From positions 1 to 32,172 of the IMG/VR virus record IMGVR_UViG_3300012964_000039: a DNA stretch of 32,172 nt; one strand, 5' to 3'. A program made the position numbers and the translations under genes. Shown here one piece after another: positions 21,056 through 29,172 of this stretch. The stretch's first letter is position 1. Each line of letters opens with the position of its first letter. This DNA comes from a virus. The notes beneath the pieces were generated by a model. It was not told the DNA's origin, did no database searches, and saw only the letters and a list, made by a program, of their open reading frames with translations.

Positions 21056-21286
21056 TCAGTTCCTTGGAGGAGTACTCAGCATCACTTTTTGATTATAAGC
21101 GTCTACAGCGATTATCTCTATCAGGTCATACAGGTCTTCGGTGCTGAGTGACACGTCCAACTCGTACATTGTGGCGAGACCGCGAGATATCACAGCCCCC
21201 ATAGGTCCTGACACATTGACATACTCACGCAGCCTTGGATTTTTCTCAGCGCCCGACCCGAGATCTACTTCGCGTCGGGACTTGAA
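21056..21286 (-). CDS. frameshifted extension of the tail assembly chaperone
   Basis: A frame shifted by -1 relative to the chaperone is open from codon 21284-21286 to TGA at 21056-21058, giving 76 codons. It reads FKSRREVDLGSG at the start. Further on it has SGPMGAVISRGLATMYELDV and TEDLYDLIEIIAVDAYNQ, which look like real protein and resemble the downstream part of tail chaperone pairs in other phages. A run of five T residues in the sense strand at 21285-21289, within GGATTTTTCAAG, is a plausible slip point: the P-site UUU codon can re-pair one base back. The alternative is an independent start at an internal ATG (MGAVISRG). No terminator or intergenic space separates it from the tape measure. 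Confidence 0.6.
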   Translation of the reverse strand, partial: FKSRREVDLGSGAEKNPRLREYVNVSGPMGAVISRGLATMYELDVSLSTEDLYDLIEIIAVDAYNQKVMLSTPPRN

Positions 21287-21663
21287 AAATCCAGATGTAG
21301 CATGAGCACCTCCTTCTGGAGTTTGAAGTACGTGACCGGTTCCTCGACGTCCTCATCGAACAGTGCGCGCACGACCTCCGGCTTATTGGGGTCTGGTATC
21401 ACGGTCACGCAGGTCAGCAGTTCGTCCAGGAGAGGTTCTGCGGTCTCTATGGACACGCCATTGAGCGCGCCGACGCCGATGGCAGCTATACCAGCCATGC
21501 CCATGTCCGCCACGTTATCGGGGACATCTGCGCCGCCCTTGATCATGGCGAATAGCGCTCGTGTCGCCCACCTGTGCGCAGGACGAGCAGCCATTTCTGT
21601 GATGATGAACTGCTTGCCCTTATCGCGCCCGTCCTTCGCCGTGTATGTTATCGTCTTTCGCAT
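21265..21663 (-). CDS. tail assembly chaperone, short form
   Basis: ATG at 21663 begins one base after the previous stop. The 132-residue product begins MRKTITYTAKDGRDKGKQFI and contains EMAARPAHRWATRALFAMIK and LLTCVTVIPDPNKPEVVRAL. This is the helical scaffold type that binds the tape measure during tail assembly. The stop TAG at 21265-21267 is bypassed if a -1 shift occurs at the T-run at 21285-21289, which would add the 21056-21286 segment. Such short and long chaperone pairs are common in phages between tube and tape measure genes. Confidence 0.78.
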   Translation of the reverse strand: MRKTITYTAKDGRDKGKQFIITEMAARPAHRWATRALFAMIKGGADVPDNVADMGMAGIAAIGVGALNGVSIETAEPLLDELLTCVTVIPDPNKPEVVRALFDEDVEEPVTYFKLQKEVLMLHLDFSSPDAK

Positions 21664-21664
21664 A

Positions 21665-22099
21665 TCAAGCTACCGGAGCCGGGGTCACATCCTGGAACTC
21701 CAGGAGAAACTTGCGAGGCTGCAGGACTTTCTTCGCAGCAGGCATCAGGTTTCCGCGTTTCAAGTAACCTGTGGTCAGTGCATACAGTCGCCCAGTACCC
21801 TTCAACAGAATGGTGCCATTGGCTTTGTACTTCTCACGCGCAACGCTCTCAGCGGTGATCCACGCATCGAAGAAATCGTTGGACGGTGAGTCCGCTTGCA
21901 GCGTAATCTCCAGCGGCTTGATAACGGGCGTCCAGCCTGCTGAAATCTTTCCGTCCACGCCCATCATGGTCTCGGCCATGTCCACATCTTCCAGCGTGAA
22001 TGCGTCATCAGCGGAGAAGCCCTGAATCTGGATGGGCGTGTTGAACAGCCCAGCGATGCCGAGCATCAGAACGCTGTTCGCGCTTGTGATAGTTGCCAT
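21665..22099 (-). CDS. tail tube protein
   Basis: ATG at 22099 follows AGGAGAACG. The 144-residue product contains SADDAFTLEDVDMAETMMGV, GWTPVIKPLEITLQADSPSN and LMPAAKKVLQPRKFLLEFQD. Length and pattern match DUF3277/KPP10-like tail tube proteins of myoviruses. It lies directly after the sheath gene and before the chaperone, the usual order. The tube forms the inner channel for DNA passage. The family name is tentative; the role is well supported by context. Confidence 0.82.
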   Translation of the reverse strand: MATITSANSVLMLGIAGLFNTPIQIQGFSADDAFTLEDVDMAETMMGVDGKISAGWTPVIKPLEITLQADSPSNDFFDAWITAESVAREKYKANGTILLKGTGRLYALTTGYLKRGNLMPAAKKVLQPRKFLLEFQDVTPAPVA

Positions 22100-22115
22100 G
22101 TTTCGTTCTCCTCAG

Positions 22116-23858
22116 TTATTGAACCAGAATGGATGCGACGCTGATTTGCTGCACAGCGCCACCGTCCATGTACCACAGCGTGACTGGCGGTGTTCCGCGC
22201 GCCTGCCGAACCTGCGCAGAAGCTGTGCCGACTTTCAGATACCAGCCGCGAGTACTCAGCACGCGGTCTATTTGCAGACCTGCGGCAGTGTTCACCTGCG
22301 CGATCTGCGATGCGGACAGGGCCACGCCAGGAACGATAGAGCCGAACGTCAGAGCTTGGTTGATCGGATCTTGCACGGCAGCACTGATCAGCGAATTGCC
22401 TGCGTCATTGTATGGAATAGACCCCATGGAAGTCAGCAGTGTCATCAGCGCAAGCTGGATCTGACTGTTCAGATACACCTGATTGAGATACTCGTCGGCA
22501 AACAGATACTGTCCTGTGATGCTGCCAGGATTCAAGAACGTGAAGTCCTGATTGGCGGTAGCCCACTGCCCAACGAAGTTGAACCCGTTGGTGCGCAGAT
22601 TGCTCGCGCTGGTCTGCGACGTCACGCTGACAGGAACTCCGCTGGTGTACTTGAAGTCCATCGTGATTCGCCCGCCTGCGCGGTTGAAGTCAATGGACGC
22701 CGCGATACCGAGTACCATCGCTGCTGCGTAGCCGGTGGGGTCCAGCAGCGAATCGCAATACACAGGGATCACGCCACCGTAGTTCGCAGCAATGATTCCA
22801 GCGATGGCTGTAGTGGTGTCCGGTGCTGTGATTGCTGCGACATTCGTGTCCCAGCATACATATGCGAAGCGATTGTTCTGCTGGCTTTCCCACTGGGCGA
22901 ACGCGAGAGCTTCTGCATTAGATGCTTCCCACAGCGTGCTGAACGCACCCCAGTTCAAGGTCAGCGCGGTGATTCCCGGCATGAACGTGGTCGGCGATGC
23001 AGCCGCCGCACCTTGCGAAAGCGTCGCACCTGTGGCCGTGGTCAGCTTCAGCGAGGTGGAGAATGCACCCAGCGGACCTGTCGCGGTGACTGCCGCACTG
23101 GTCATATCTGCCGGTGTCGCTGCTGCGCTGATGGTGTAAGTGCCTGCGCCGCCTGCGGTGCCTGTCAATTGATTGACGATCGTAGCGTTCAGCGTATGCG
23201 TGCCGTCGGTGCCGGTAACGGTGTCACCGACGTGGAATGTGCCTGCGACAGTACCGCCCACAGTCAGCACTGTGCCGAGCGTCGTACATGCTGAAGCGGT
23301 CGCCGCCATGCTCTCGGCCTGCGCCAGAGTAGACGATGCGCCGGTAGCGGTATCGGTCACGACAAACGCGCTCGCAGTAGTGTCCCACGACACGGAGAAC
23401 GTCGGTGCCGTGAACGCAGCCTGTATCAGCGTAGCAGCATTGGAGAAGCTGGTCGCGCCGGACAGGTTGATGCTGGCGGACGTCTGGCGCACCCCGTCGG
23501 ACACGACGGTCAACGTCGCGGCGGTCAACGCTTGAAGCTGCGCGAGAGTCATGGTCGCGAGCGAACCGCCGCGCAGCCATGCTGCGACCGCCGCTTCCGG
23601 ATACTGCGCAAACATGAGCTGTCCTGGAATGATGGTGGCGTTGTCGCGCCCCGCGAAGTAGGTCAGTGCCCACTGGTACTCGTCAGAAGTCAGGCCAAAG
23701 AACGCGCCGACGTCCGCCGCGTTGGCGAACGTCTTTATAGAACCGATAGGCACGCGTGAGTTCTGCGTCAGCACGACGCCGTTCAGCGCGAGCGCGGTGC
23801 CTCCGGCGCTGATGACCGAAGGATTTACTTGGACAATATCACTTGCTGGGATGGTCAT
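22116..23858 (-). CDS. tail sheath protein, DUF3383 family, with inserted module
   Basis: ATG at 23858 follows AGGAGCAACC. The 580-residue product begins MTIPASDIVQVNPSVISAGG. It has AFFGLTSDEYQWALTYFAG and later sheath regions such as ADEYLNQVYLNSQIQLALMT near the C-terminus, typical of DUF3383 sheath proteins. Residues about 196-260 form an extra Gly/Thr-rich module with LTGTAGGAGTYTISAAA, also seen in the cement and tail-terminator proteins. The sheath contracts to drive the tube through the host envelope. The module is probably exposed on its surface. Confidence 0.88.
   Translation of the reverse strand: MTIPASDIVQVNPSVISAGGTALALNGVVLTQNSRVPIGSIKTFANAADVGAFFGLTSDEYQWALTYFAGRDNATIIPGQLMFAQYPEAAVAAWLRGGSLATMTLAQLQALTAATLTVVSDGVRQTSASINLSGATSFSNAATLIQAAFTAPTFSVSWDTTASAFVVTDTATGASSTLAQAESMAATASACTTLGTVLTVGGTVAGTFHVGDTVTGTDGTHTLNATIVNQLTGTAGGAGTYTISAAATPADMTSAAVTATGPLGAFSTSLKLTTATGATLSQGAAAASPTTFMPGITALTLNWGAFSTLWEASNAEALAFAQWESQQNNRFAYVCWDTNVAAITAPDTTTAIAGIIAANYGGVIPVYCDSLLDPTGYAAAMVLGIAASIDFNRAGGRITMDFKYTSGVPVSVTSQTSASNLRTNGFNFVGQWATANQDFTFLNPGSITGQYLFADEYLNQVYLNSQIQLALMTLLTSMGSIPYNDAGNSLISAAVQDPINQALTFGSIVPGVALSASQIAQVNTAAGLQIDRVLSTRGWYLKVGTASAQVRQARGTPPVTLWYMDGGAVQQISVASILVQ
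23079..23273 (-). repeat. inserted Gly/Thr beta-type module in the sheath (one copy)
   Basis: The segment codes for about 65 residues with the signature NQLTGTAGGAGTYTISAAA, preceded by a GDTVTGT turn. It matches modules in the genes at 23888 and 29173 at the protein level. The boundaries are approximate and were set by comparing the three proteins by eye. Confidence 0.65.
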
Positions 23859-23887
23859 GGTTGCTCCTTGTTAAATTGCGACGGTGA

Positions 23888-24616
23888 TCATGCTGGGTAT
23901 GTTCGTTCTGTGTTCACGAGCGTGGCGCTCAATGATCCTGCGTACTGTTGCTGCACGGCGACCACCGGGTTCGCTTGCAGCGCAACGCTCACGACCCATC
24001 GTTCTTCGTACTGCTGTTCGCCATTGATGAACGGTATCTGCTTGGGGTCATTCACATAGAGCGGCTGCATGTCGAAGCCCTCTGCGGCGAAGAACTCCGT
24101 GGCATAACTGTCACGGAACAGCGTAGCGATCGCCTGCGCGTTCTCTGCAGAGGTCGGACCGTGTATGTCAAGCTGGATGTCTATTTGCGTGCGCTGCAAC
24201 GTGCCACGATAACCCGCTTGCATGATCGTGCTGGTGGCAGTCTGCGTCGGTGTGACGTTGTAAGTTCCCGCACCGCCCGTCGTGCCGCTGATCTGCGTGC
24301 CGATAACTGTGCCTGTCGCCACACCCTGCCCGCTGATCGTCAAGCCTTGTACGATGGTGCCGCGAATCATTGACGACACAGTTAGCACAAGCCCGCTGAT
24401 GCTGCCGTTGAACGCGATATCCGTGTACGCGCTCTCATTGGTGGCAAGCCGCGGACGCAACAGCGGCCACATTACGATGTGGTCGGTGTTTGACGGTTGT
24501 GACACGCGGTTCACCTGTCCCCGGATCACCTTGCAGTTCGCAACTACGAGACTCGTGACGAAGTCGCCCAGCACCTTGAAGACGTTCGCTTCAGTGATGG
24601 ACACTGTCGTGGTCAC
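23888..24616 (-). CDS. tail terminator-type protein (LIC_12616 family) with inserted module
   Basis: The start chosen is GTG at 24616, overlapping the previous stop (GTGA), giving 242 residues beginning [24 protein letters not shown] at 24634 is a weaker alternative. [14 protein letters not shown] and the C-terminal half with [20 protein letters not shown] and [15 protein letters not shown] are typical of LIC_12616-like proteins found before the sheath gene, probable tail terminators. About residues 70-134 are an inserted module with the signature [20 protein letters not shown]. The insertion is probably exposed at the neck. Confidence 0.75.
   Translation of the reverse strand: MTTTVSITEANVFKVLGDFVTSLVVANCKVIRGQVNRVSQPSNTDHIVMWPLLRPRLATNESAYTDIAFNGSISGLVLTVSSMIRGTIVQGLTISGQGVATGTVIGTQISGTTGGAGTYNVTPTQTATSTIMQAGYRGTLQRTQIDIQLDIHGPTSAENAQAIATLFRDSYATEFFAAEGFDMQPLYVNDPKQIPFINGEQQYEERWVVSVALQANPVVAVQQQYAGSLSATLVNTERTYPA
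24215..24409 (-). repeat. inserted Gly/Thr beta-type module in the tail terminator (one copy)
   Basis: This stretch codes for about 65 residues including [20 protein letters not shown] followed by AGTYNV. The pattern G.GV..GT.I..Q..GT.GG.GTY.V is shared with the sheath and cement proteins. The boundaries are approximate. Confidence 0.65.
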
Positions 24617-25134
24617 AGCACACGTCCCGGCCACTCGCAGCCAGCGGGCGAGCTGATGCCTGCGTCGCAGATTGCATCACCGTTATCGAGATTGCGGCCT
24701 TTGTAGAGCGGAGCGCCTGAGGACGCTTGGGTGACTGCGGAGGGTTGCTCGTCTTTTGAATACTCAGACATCGCGGCCTTGTGCTCTTCGGACCCTGGAG
24801 AGATTCCCAGCTTTCCCAGATGGTCACCGAGCGCCTTCGCGCTCCAACCCTCACGCCGCGCCACACCCGCTTCTTTCACGGCTTTCATGTGCTTTGGCGT
24901 TGTGTACGGGCCTTCGTGTTCTGCACTGCTAGCAGAGCTGCCCGACCCCCCACCGCTCCCCGATGTGAACTGCCCGCTGTGAGGATCGTGTGCTACTGCG
25001 TCCTTCGCGGGCTTCGGTACGCCAGCCTCGCGCATAGCGATCGCGACAGCCTGCTTCTGGGGTCTCCCTGCACGCATCTCGGTTGCTATGTTCTTGCTGA
25101 CAGCTTCCTTGCTTGATCCCTTTTCTAACGGCAT
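24613..25134 (-). CDS. phage protein with N-terminal Lys/Ala basic motif, 173 aa
   Basis: The start is ATG at 25134 after AAGGAGAGTGTC; a TTG at 25152 is not used. The product begins [20 protein letters not shown] and continues [18 protein letters not shown], a short basic domain common in small phage proteins of unknown function. A Ser/Gly-rich linker and a second helical part follow ([20 protein letters not shown]). It lies between the connector genes and the tail terminator. The C-terminus ([12 protein letters not shown]) overlaps the next gene. No role is known. Confidence 0.7.
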   Translation of the reverse strand: MPLEKGSSKEAVSKNIATEMRAGRPQKQAVAIAMREAGVPKPAKDAVAHDPHSGQFTSGSGGGSGSSASSAEHEGPYTTPKHMKAVKEAGVARREGWSAKALGDHLGKLGISPGSEEHKAAMSEYSKDEQPSAVTQASSGAPLYKGRNLDNGDAICDAGISSPAGCEWPGRVL

Positions 25135-25144
25135 GACACTCTCC

Positions 25145-25375
25145 TTATTCAAGTTCAGTGGCGATGCTGACGTAGAGTTGCTTCAGTTGTTCCTTCGGGA
25201 TGCACACGCCAGCGGTTTCTTTCCCGCCACTTGTACGCACCGTCAACCAGTGTGAACCGTCCGCGCACTTGTTCAGAGCCGCGTATCCGGGAACGTGGTC
25301 GCCGTGCGCCTGTTCGGTGTATGCGAACACATTGCGCGGAGCTTCCGCCGATGCTTTCAATTTCTCTTTTGCCAT
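25145..25375 (-). CDS. hypothetical protein, 76 aa
   Basis: The start is ATG at 25375, with GGAGACTGAT upstream and a one-base gap after the previous stop. An ATG at 25396 in the same frame would overlap the previous gene. The product starts [20 protein letters not shown] and includes [20 protein letters not shown] and a C-terminal [16 protein letters not shown]. No family is recognised. It is part of the head-tail connector region. Confidence 0.65.
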   Translation of the reverse strand: MAKEKLKASAEAPRNVFAYTEQAHGDHVPGYAALNKCADGSHWLTVRTSGGKETAGVCIPKEQLKQLYVSIATELE

Positions 25376-25376
25376 A

Positions 25377-25787
25377 TCAGTCTCCACTTTGGACATTCTG
25401 GAGGGTGACCGCCACCTTCACCCATCCCGGTTCGTTAGGATTCCCTGCGTCGTGCAGCCACGCCTCAAGCACCATCGCTACCAGCCACACGTTTCCGTTC
25501 GGCATGGTGATCAGGTCGCCGCCCTTGTTGTCTTTTCGCACCAAGCCCTCAACATCACCAAGCAGGTAGATCGCACGCTTGGTGCCTTGAAGATTCAGCC
25601 CGTCCAATTGGCGTAGATCGCTGAACGTCAGTGACTGCACCTGACCCATGATTGTGATGGGCGCTGCGTATGCTGGCGCGGGCGAGTAGTCTGCATTCTG
25701 CGTGCTGCCGATGCTGATCTCTACGCTACACGCTACCATCGGATTGACTGCCGAGACGTACCCAGAAGCGATCCCATGCAGGTTCAT
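25377..25787 (-). CDS. phage head-tail region protein, 136 aa
   Basis: The start is ATG at 25787 after GGGTGACGCT; a longer frame upstream is excluded because it would overlap the preceding gene. The product starts MNLHGIASGYVSAVNPMVAC and includes QVQSLTFSDLRQLDGLNLQG and IYLLGDVEGLVRKDNKGGDL. Similar proteins occur between the neck protein and tail terminator in DUF3383-type phages. I cannot give an established function. It probably forms part of the connector. Confidence 0.68.
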   Translation of the reverse strand: MNLHGIASGYVSAVNPMVACSVEISIGSTQNADYSPAPAYAAPITIMGQVQSLTFSDLRQLDGLNLQGTKRAIYLLGDVEGLVRKDNKGGDLITMPNGNVWLVAMVLEAWLHDAGNPNEPGWVKVAVTLQNVQSGD

Positions 25788-25791
25788 AGCG

Positions 25792-26508
25792 TCACCCTTG
25801 TATGCTGACGGAGTTGATGTGGCCGGTATTGCTGCCCGCACTGGATGTTACAAGCATCACCAGTTTCATCATGATGTGCGCGCCAGGAGTCAGTCCTGTG
25901 CCGGTGACCGTGAACGTCAGGTCACTGCCTGCCGCGACGATCTGTTGCGCGGCGCTTACGGTGAGCGCGGTCTCCACGCCGTTGATCTCGGTGTACGCTG
26001 AGAGCGTCATGGTCGTAGACACTGCAGTCAGCGTACCAGCGCCCGCGACGCTCGCGTTAACGACCACAGGAATATTGCTTCCAGCGACGTAGGTGTCTGG
26101 CAAGTTCAGTTCGAACAGTGCGGTGTCAGTGACTGCGCTGGCAGACGTGGTCTCACCGGCGATATAGAGTGACGTCGCGTCGGTGCGAGAGATGGCGGGG
26201 ACGCCCGCGCCTGCGGTTGCCGTGACTGGAACGCCAGCCGCTGACTTCACGTCGGTGAGCATCATGTAACGCCGCACGCCAGCCGCGCCGACAGGAACGA
26301 ACGCGGTGGATGGGCTGCCGATGATCACGCCGTTGTTCATGGTGGCCGTGGTGTAGAGCGTTCCGCCAGGAACCGCGACTGTGGACACGATCTCCTGATT
26401 GCTGCCGTTCGGCGAACGCACGGCGTAGTCTGTCATCGGCTGCAGAATGGCGAATGCTGGAGCCGCGAACAGCATGGCGGTCATGATGCTGTACCAATAT
26501 TTCTTCAT
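25792..26508 (-). CDS. hypothetical protein with signal peptide in the neck region, 238 aa
   Basis: The start is ATG at 26508, preceded by AAGGAGAAACAAGAC; a longer frame reaching 26529 was rejected. The product begins MKKYWYSIMTAMLFAAPAFA, a textbook Sec signal peptide. It continues as a Thr/Ala/Val-rich beta-type protein with GTGLTPGAHIMMKLVMLVTS near the C-terminus, perhaps an Ig-like fold. Its place among head-tail genes suggests a surface decoration or neck fibre, but export of such a protein would be surprising. No homologue is recognised. Confidence 0.65.
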   Translation of the reverse strand: MKKYWYSIMTAMLFAAPAFAILQPMTDYAVRSPNGSNQEIVSTVAVPGGTLYTTATMNNGVIIGSPSTAFVPVGAAGVRRYMMLTDVKSAAGVPVTATAGAGVPAISRTDATSLYIAGETTSASAVTDTALFELNLPDTYVAGSNIPVVVNASVAGAGTLTAVSTTMTLSAYTEINGVETALTVSAAQQIVAAGSDLTFTVTGTGLTPGAHIMMKLVMLVTSSAGSNTGHINSVSIQG

Positions 26509-26525
26509 GTCTTGTTTCTCCTTGG

Positions 26526-26987
26526 TCAAGTTTCTTCAACGAATGAATCTACGCTCTTCCACATCAAGTCAGTATCGATCAGGGGCTTGTCGAACCCTTT
26601 CGCTGCGATTGTGCTCTCTGCCAGACCAGGAGTCGTGAAGTCTTGGATAGACTGCACTAGTTCTCCCTCGACCTCCTTACCCATGAGCGACAGCGATTTC
26701 ACGGCGTCATAATCCTCCAACTTGAGAATGTCTCCGAGGTCTTTTCCCCAGTGCGGGCTCTCCTTCGTGATCATGCCACGGAAGAATGGGCGCGGCGGCT
26801 GGTTGTGTGACGGCACGCCGAACTCGTTCGCGGCGGCGACAGCAGCGACAGGCGTGTGGTCCTTGTCCGGATAGGTGGCGTCAGACATAAACCCCACATT
26901 CAGCACAGCTGAGTTCTTCGCCTTAACAGCGAGCAACTTGAGCGCCTCCTCTAGCTTCTTCCCGCCCTGAAGTTTCATGCTCGCCAT
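26526..26987 (-). CDS. head-tail joining / neck protein (gp10/gpG-like), 153 aa
   Basis: ATG at 26987 follows GGGGTGACGCAG. The product begins MASMKLQGGKKLEEALKLLA and contains VAAANEFGVPSHNQPPRPFF followed by RGMI. The segment AAANEFG...PRPFFR is the hallmark of phage neck or tail-completion proteins of the HK97 gp10 / virion-morphogenesis type. The C-terminal part (ESTIAAKGFDKPLIDTDLMW) fits that family. It sits directly after the DUF4054 connector gene. Confidence 0.82.
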   Translation of the reverse strand: MASMKLQGGKKLEEALKLLAVKAKNSAVLNVGFMSDATYPDKDHTPVAAVAAANEFGVPSHNQPPRPFFRGMITKESPHWGKDLGDILKLEDYDAVKSLSLMGKEVEGELVQSIQDFTTPGLAESTIAAKGFDKPLIDTDLMWKSVDSFVEET

Positions 26988-26993
26988 ACTGCG

Positions 26994-27431
26994 TCACCCC
27001 GCCGTTGGGAACATGAGTGCAGCAGGATCCTGTATGCGAACCGGACCCTGCACGTAGCGGAACATGCGGAAGCGAAGTGTGGCCTGCCAGAATGCCGCGC
27101 CGTACTTGGTCTGCTGGAACCACTGCGCCGAGCCTGGAGGATAGTTCATCTCTGCGCTGACGTTCACGCTGCCCTCTGTGGCAGAGCTGATGCGCCCAAC
27201 CAACGGAGAACTCGGCGTTCCCAGCGGCGCGTTCAACGCGGCGATGTGCGCCACCAACATGTTCAGCAGCACGCTGCGCGTCGCCACATTTGTCACGGGA
27301 CTGGTGTCCGTGTTGTCGCAGTAGAGCTGCGCTTCCGCGAAGAAGCCCTGCGCCTGTGTCTGCGCCACGTAGGCTGCGAGCTCTGGATAGCGCGCGGACC
27401 ACGCTGCCCAGTCAAATGTGACGACGGCCAT
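26994..27431 (-). CDS. DUF4054 head-tail connector
   Basis: ATG at 27431 follows AAGGAGCGCAAC. The 145-residue product begins MAVVTFDWAAWSARYPELAA and has AEAQLYCDNTDTSPV and LNMLVAHIAALNAPL, the pattern of DUF4054 adaptor proteins. The family corresponds to the connector that sits on the portal in contractile phages. Its neighbours, the capsid gene on one side and the neck protein on the other, match the usual order. Confidence 0.85.
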   Translation of the reverse strand: MAVVTFDWAAWSARYPELAAYVAQTQAQGFFAEAQLYCDNTDTSPVTNVATRSVLLNMLVAHIAALNAPLGTPSSPLVGRISSATEGSVNVSAEMNYPPGSAQWFQQTKYGAAFWQATLRFRMFRYVQGPVRIQDPAALMFPTAG

Positions 27432-27481
27432 GTTGCGCTCCTTATAAAGTGCGACGAGCGCGAAGCCCGCCGCTATTACAG

Positions 27482-27910
27482 TCAGTCCATATCGTTACGA
27501 GTCTCAACGCCCTTGACGCCGGTGTTCTTCGGGTCGATGGGATCTAGACCGCTGCGCACTTCCTTCTCGCGTTCCTTGCCCATGTCAACTACCGAAGCGA
27601 GTTGCTTGTGGTGGAAGATCAGGCCGTTCTTGACGGCGGGGTGCTCTCTGTTGTTCTTCATCCACGCATCGAAGAACTCCTTCGGCACGCCCTCGGTGAC
27701 CGCGAACCCGCCGATCATGGAGATGCGCTGGATGGCGCCTGCCTGTAGCGAGTTGGTGCCTTTGAGGGTGACGCGCTCTGTCGGCATGCCGACCTGACGC
27801 ATGTCCATGTGGATGCCGTGCGGGAGCTTGCAGCCCACGGCGACGACTTCCTTGGTTGTCTTTGGTGCTACGGTGTGCGGTGCTGCGTTATGACGGTTGC
27901 CTGCGGCCAT
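27482..27910 (-). CDS. phage head-region protein, 142 aa
   Basis: The start is ATG at 27910 after GAGGAGTTTATC; an upstream ATG at 27934 is less supported. The product begins MAAGNRHNAAPHTVAPKTTK and contains GCKLPHGIHMDMRQVG, GVPKEFFDAWMKNNREHPAV and HHKQLASVVDM. Proteins of this type lie next to the major capsid gene in several myoviruses and may stabilise the head, but no role is proven. It is the first gene after the capsid terminator, so expression from read-through or a separate promoter is expected. Confidence 0.72.
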   Translation of the reverse strand: MAAGNRHNAAPHTVAPKTTKEVVAVGCKLPHGIHMDMRQVGMPTERVTLKGTNSLQAGAIQRISMIGGFAVTEGVPKEFFDAWMKNNREHPAVKNGLIFHHKQLASVVDMGKEREKEVRSGLDPIDPKNTGVKGVETRNDMD

Positions 27911-27959
27911 GATAAACTCCTCTGTCTGTGGCATTGCCGATATAGCGAAATGCTACTAC

Positions 27960-27992
27960 GGATAAAAAGACCGCCCCGATGTTCTGGGGCGG
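27960..27992 (-). terminator. strong rho-independent terminator after the capsid gene
   Basis: On the minus strand CCGCCCC (27986-27992) pairs with GGGGCGG (27971-27977) across an 8-base loop, followed directly by TCTTTTTATCC. This is a perfect 7-bp GC stem with a U-tract. It lies 21 bases downstream of the major capsid stop and should separate high-level capsid transcription from the genes beyond. Confidence 0.9.
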
Positions 27993-28013
27993 AAATGCTC
28001 TGGTGCTACCTGC

Positions 28014-29084
28014 TTACACTCCTACAAGTTGAGCGATTGCGAACGGCTGGCGAATAACTGCGCCCCACGATCCCTGCGATTTCTTCTGCAAGAAGCTGGA
28101 GGTCTTGCGAACGATGGCATGCGCGCGCATCTTTTCGGTGAATGCGCAGAAGCCGGTTTCCTGACCGTCGACTTCCGGAGCGATGAGCTGCACCAGATTG
28201 CCCGCGCCGGTCGGATTCGCGTACTGCACTGCTGTCTCGAAGCGGATCTTCGGGAAGTTCTTCTTCAGCATGTCGTACACGTTGGTCGCGAACGTTGCGT
28301 TGGTTGCAGTCAGCGCCACGGATGTGGACGGAGACATCGCCAGCACCAGCGGACTGTCCATCTCGATCAAGCCGCCGGACTGGTTCACCAGCTCCAGGAA
28401 CAGAGCCTGTACGTCGTTGTAGATTTCCTGCGACGTTGCGGTGACTTGGCCGTTGGTGATCCACGGACCGGAGGCGTTGCTGTTGAACGCCTTGGCTCCC
28501 GGAGCGATGGGCGCGGACAGATTCGGGTCATTCAACAGACCGTAGTTCTGCAGACCGGCCACGCCGAAGAAGTACGTCTGGTTCTGGAACTTGTCCAGCA
28601 CCATTGCCGACGCGATGTTCAGGCGAGCGGCGTAGTCGATCTTCGCGAGGCTGTAGGTCTCTAGCTGCTTCTCGCCCCACTGAGTGATCGTCTGGTAGTG
28701 ATACGCCTGACGTTGCGGGAAGTTAGCGTTCGCGCCGACAGATCCGTTCTCGCTGTAATCACCGTACGAAGATACTTCGCCGGTATTCTCGATCACGGGG
28801 AATGTCGCCGTGTGCGTGACCCAGTCACCTTTCTTCGCCTCGCCCAGGATCTGGGCTGCGCGGTTCGGAGTGACCAAGACCTTGATCAGGTCGGGGTCGA
28901 TGTAGTTGGCGAGATAGGCGGGGATGCCGCTGTTGCTGACTGTGACGAGAGCGGGCTGCGCGTCCATGGCGAGCAGAGAGCCGTTCGCATCACGCTTCAG
29001 CATCTGCGGGTTATCTGCGTACGGGAACACGATGCCGCGTTCTGCCGCGAGCAGGTCAAACATTGGATCCTGATTCAGTTTCAT
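28014..29084 (-). CDS. major capsid protein, DUF2184 family
   Basis: The start is ATG at 29084 following AAAGGATACAAA; a second ATG at 29099 is less likely. The 356-residue product starts MKLNQDPMFDLLAAERGIVF and includes TVSNSGIPAYLANYIDPDLI, GDWVTHTATFPVIENTGEVS and an N-arm/spine layout typical of DUF2184 capsid proteins (HK97 fold). Further on it has GVAGLQNYGLLNDPNLSAPI. It follows the cement gene and ends before a strong terminator. It forms the icosahedral shell. Confidence 0.9.
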   Translation of the reverse strand: MKLNQDPMFDLLAAERGIVFPYADNPQMLKRDANGSLLAMDAQPALVTVSNSGIPAYLANYIDPDLIKVLVTPNRAAQILGEAKKGDWVTHTATFPVIENTGEVSSYGDYSENGSVGANANFPQRQAYHYQTITQWGEKQLETYSLAKIDYAARLNIASAMVLDKFQNQTYFFGVAGLQNYGLLNDPNLSAPIAPGAKAFNSNASGPWITNGQVTATSQEIYNDVQALFLELVNQSGGLIEMDSPLVLAMSPSTSVALTATNATFATNVYDMLKKNFPKIRFETAVQYANPTGAGNLVQLIAPEVDGQETGFCAFTEKMRAHAIVRKTSSFLQKKSQGSWGAVIRQPFAIAQLVGV

Positions 29085-29110
29085 TTTGTATCCTTTCATG
29101 TGGTTTGGTT

Positions 29111-29145
29111 ACGGAGCCGCGTCGCAACCTACGAGGCGGTTCCGT
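29111..29145. promoter_or_regulatory. inverted repeat upstream of the capsid gene
   Basis: ACGGAGCCGC (29111-29120) and GCGGTTCCGT (29136-29145) form a 10-base stem with one mismatch or G-U pair and a 15-base loop. It sits in the gap between cement and capsid genes, about 25 bases upstream of the capsid start. It has no U-tract. A regulatory or RNA-processing role is possible; chance is not excluded. Confidence 0.35.
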
Positions 29146-29172
29146 GGTCATCAACTACCGAATGTTTCTGAA

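Noticed and set aside
22032-23294. 420-codon plus-strand frame across the sheath gene
   Set aside because: The product is Arg/Cys-rich with no domain and lies antisense to a well supported sheath gene. High GC creates long shadow frames here.
29085-29172. Sigma70-type promoter before the capsid gene
   Set aside because: TTGATG and TAGGTT at 17-base spacing on the minus strand are too weak a match to report as a promoter.
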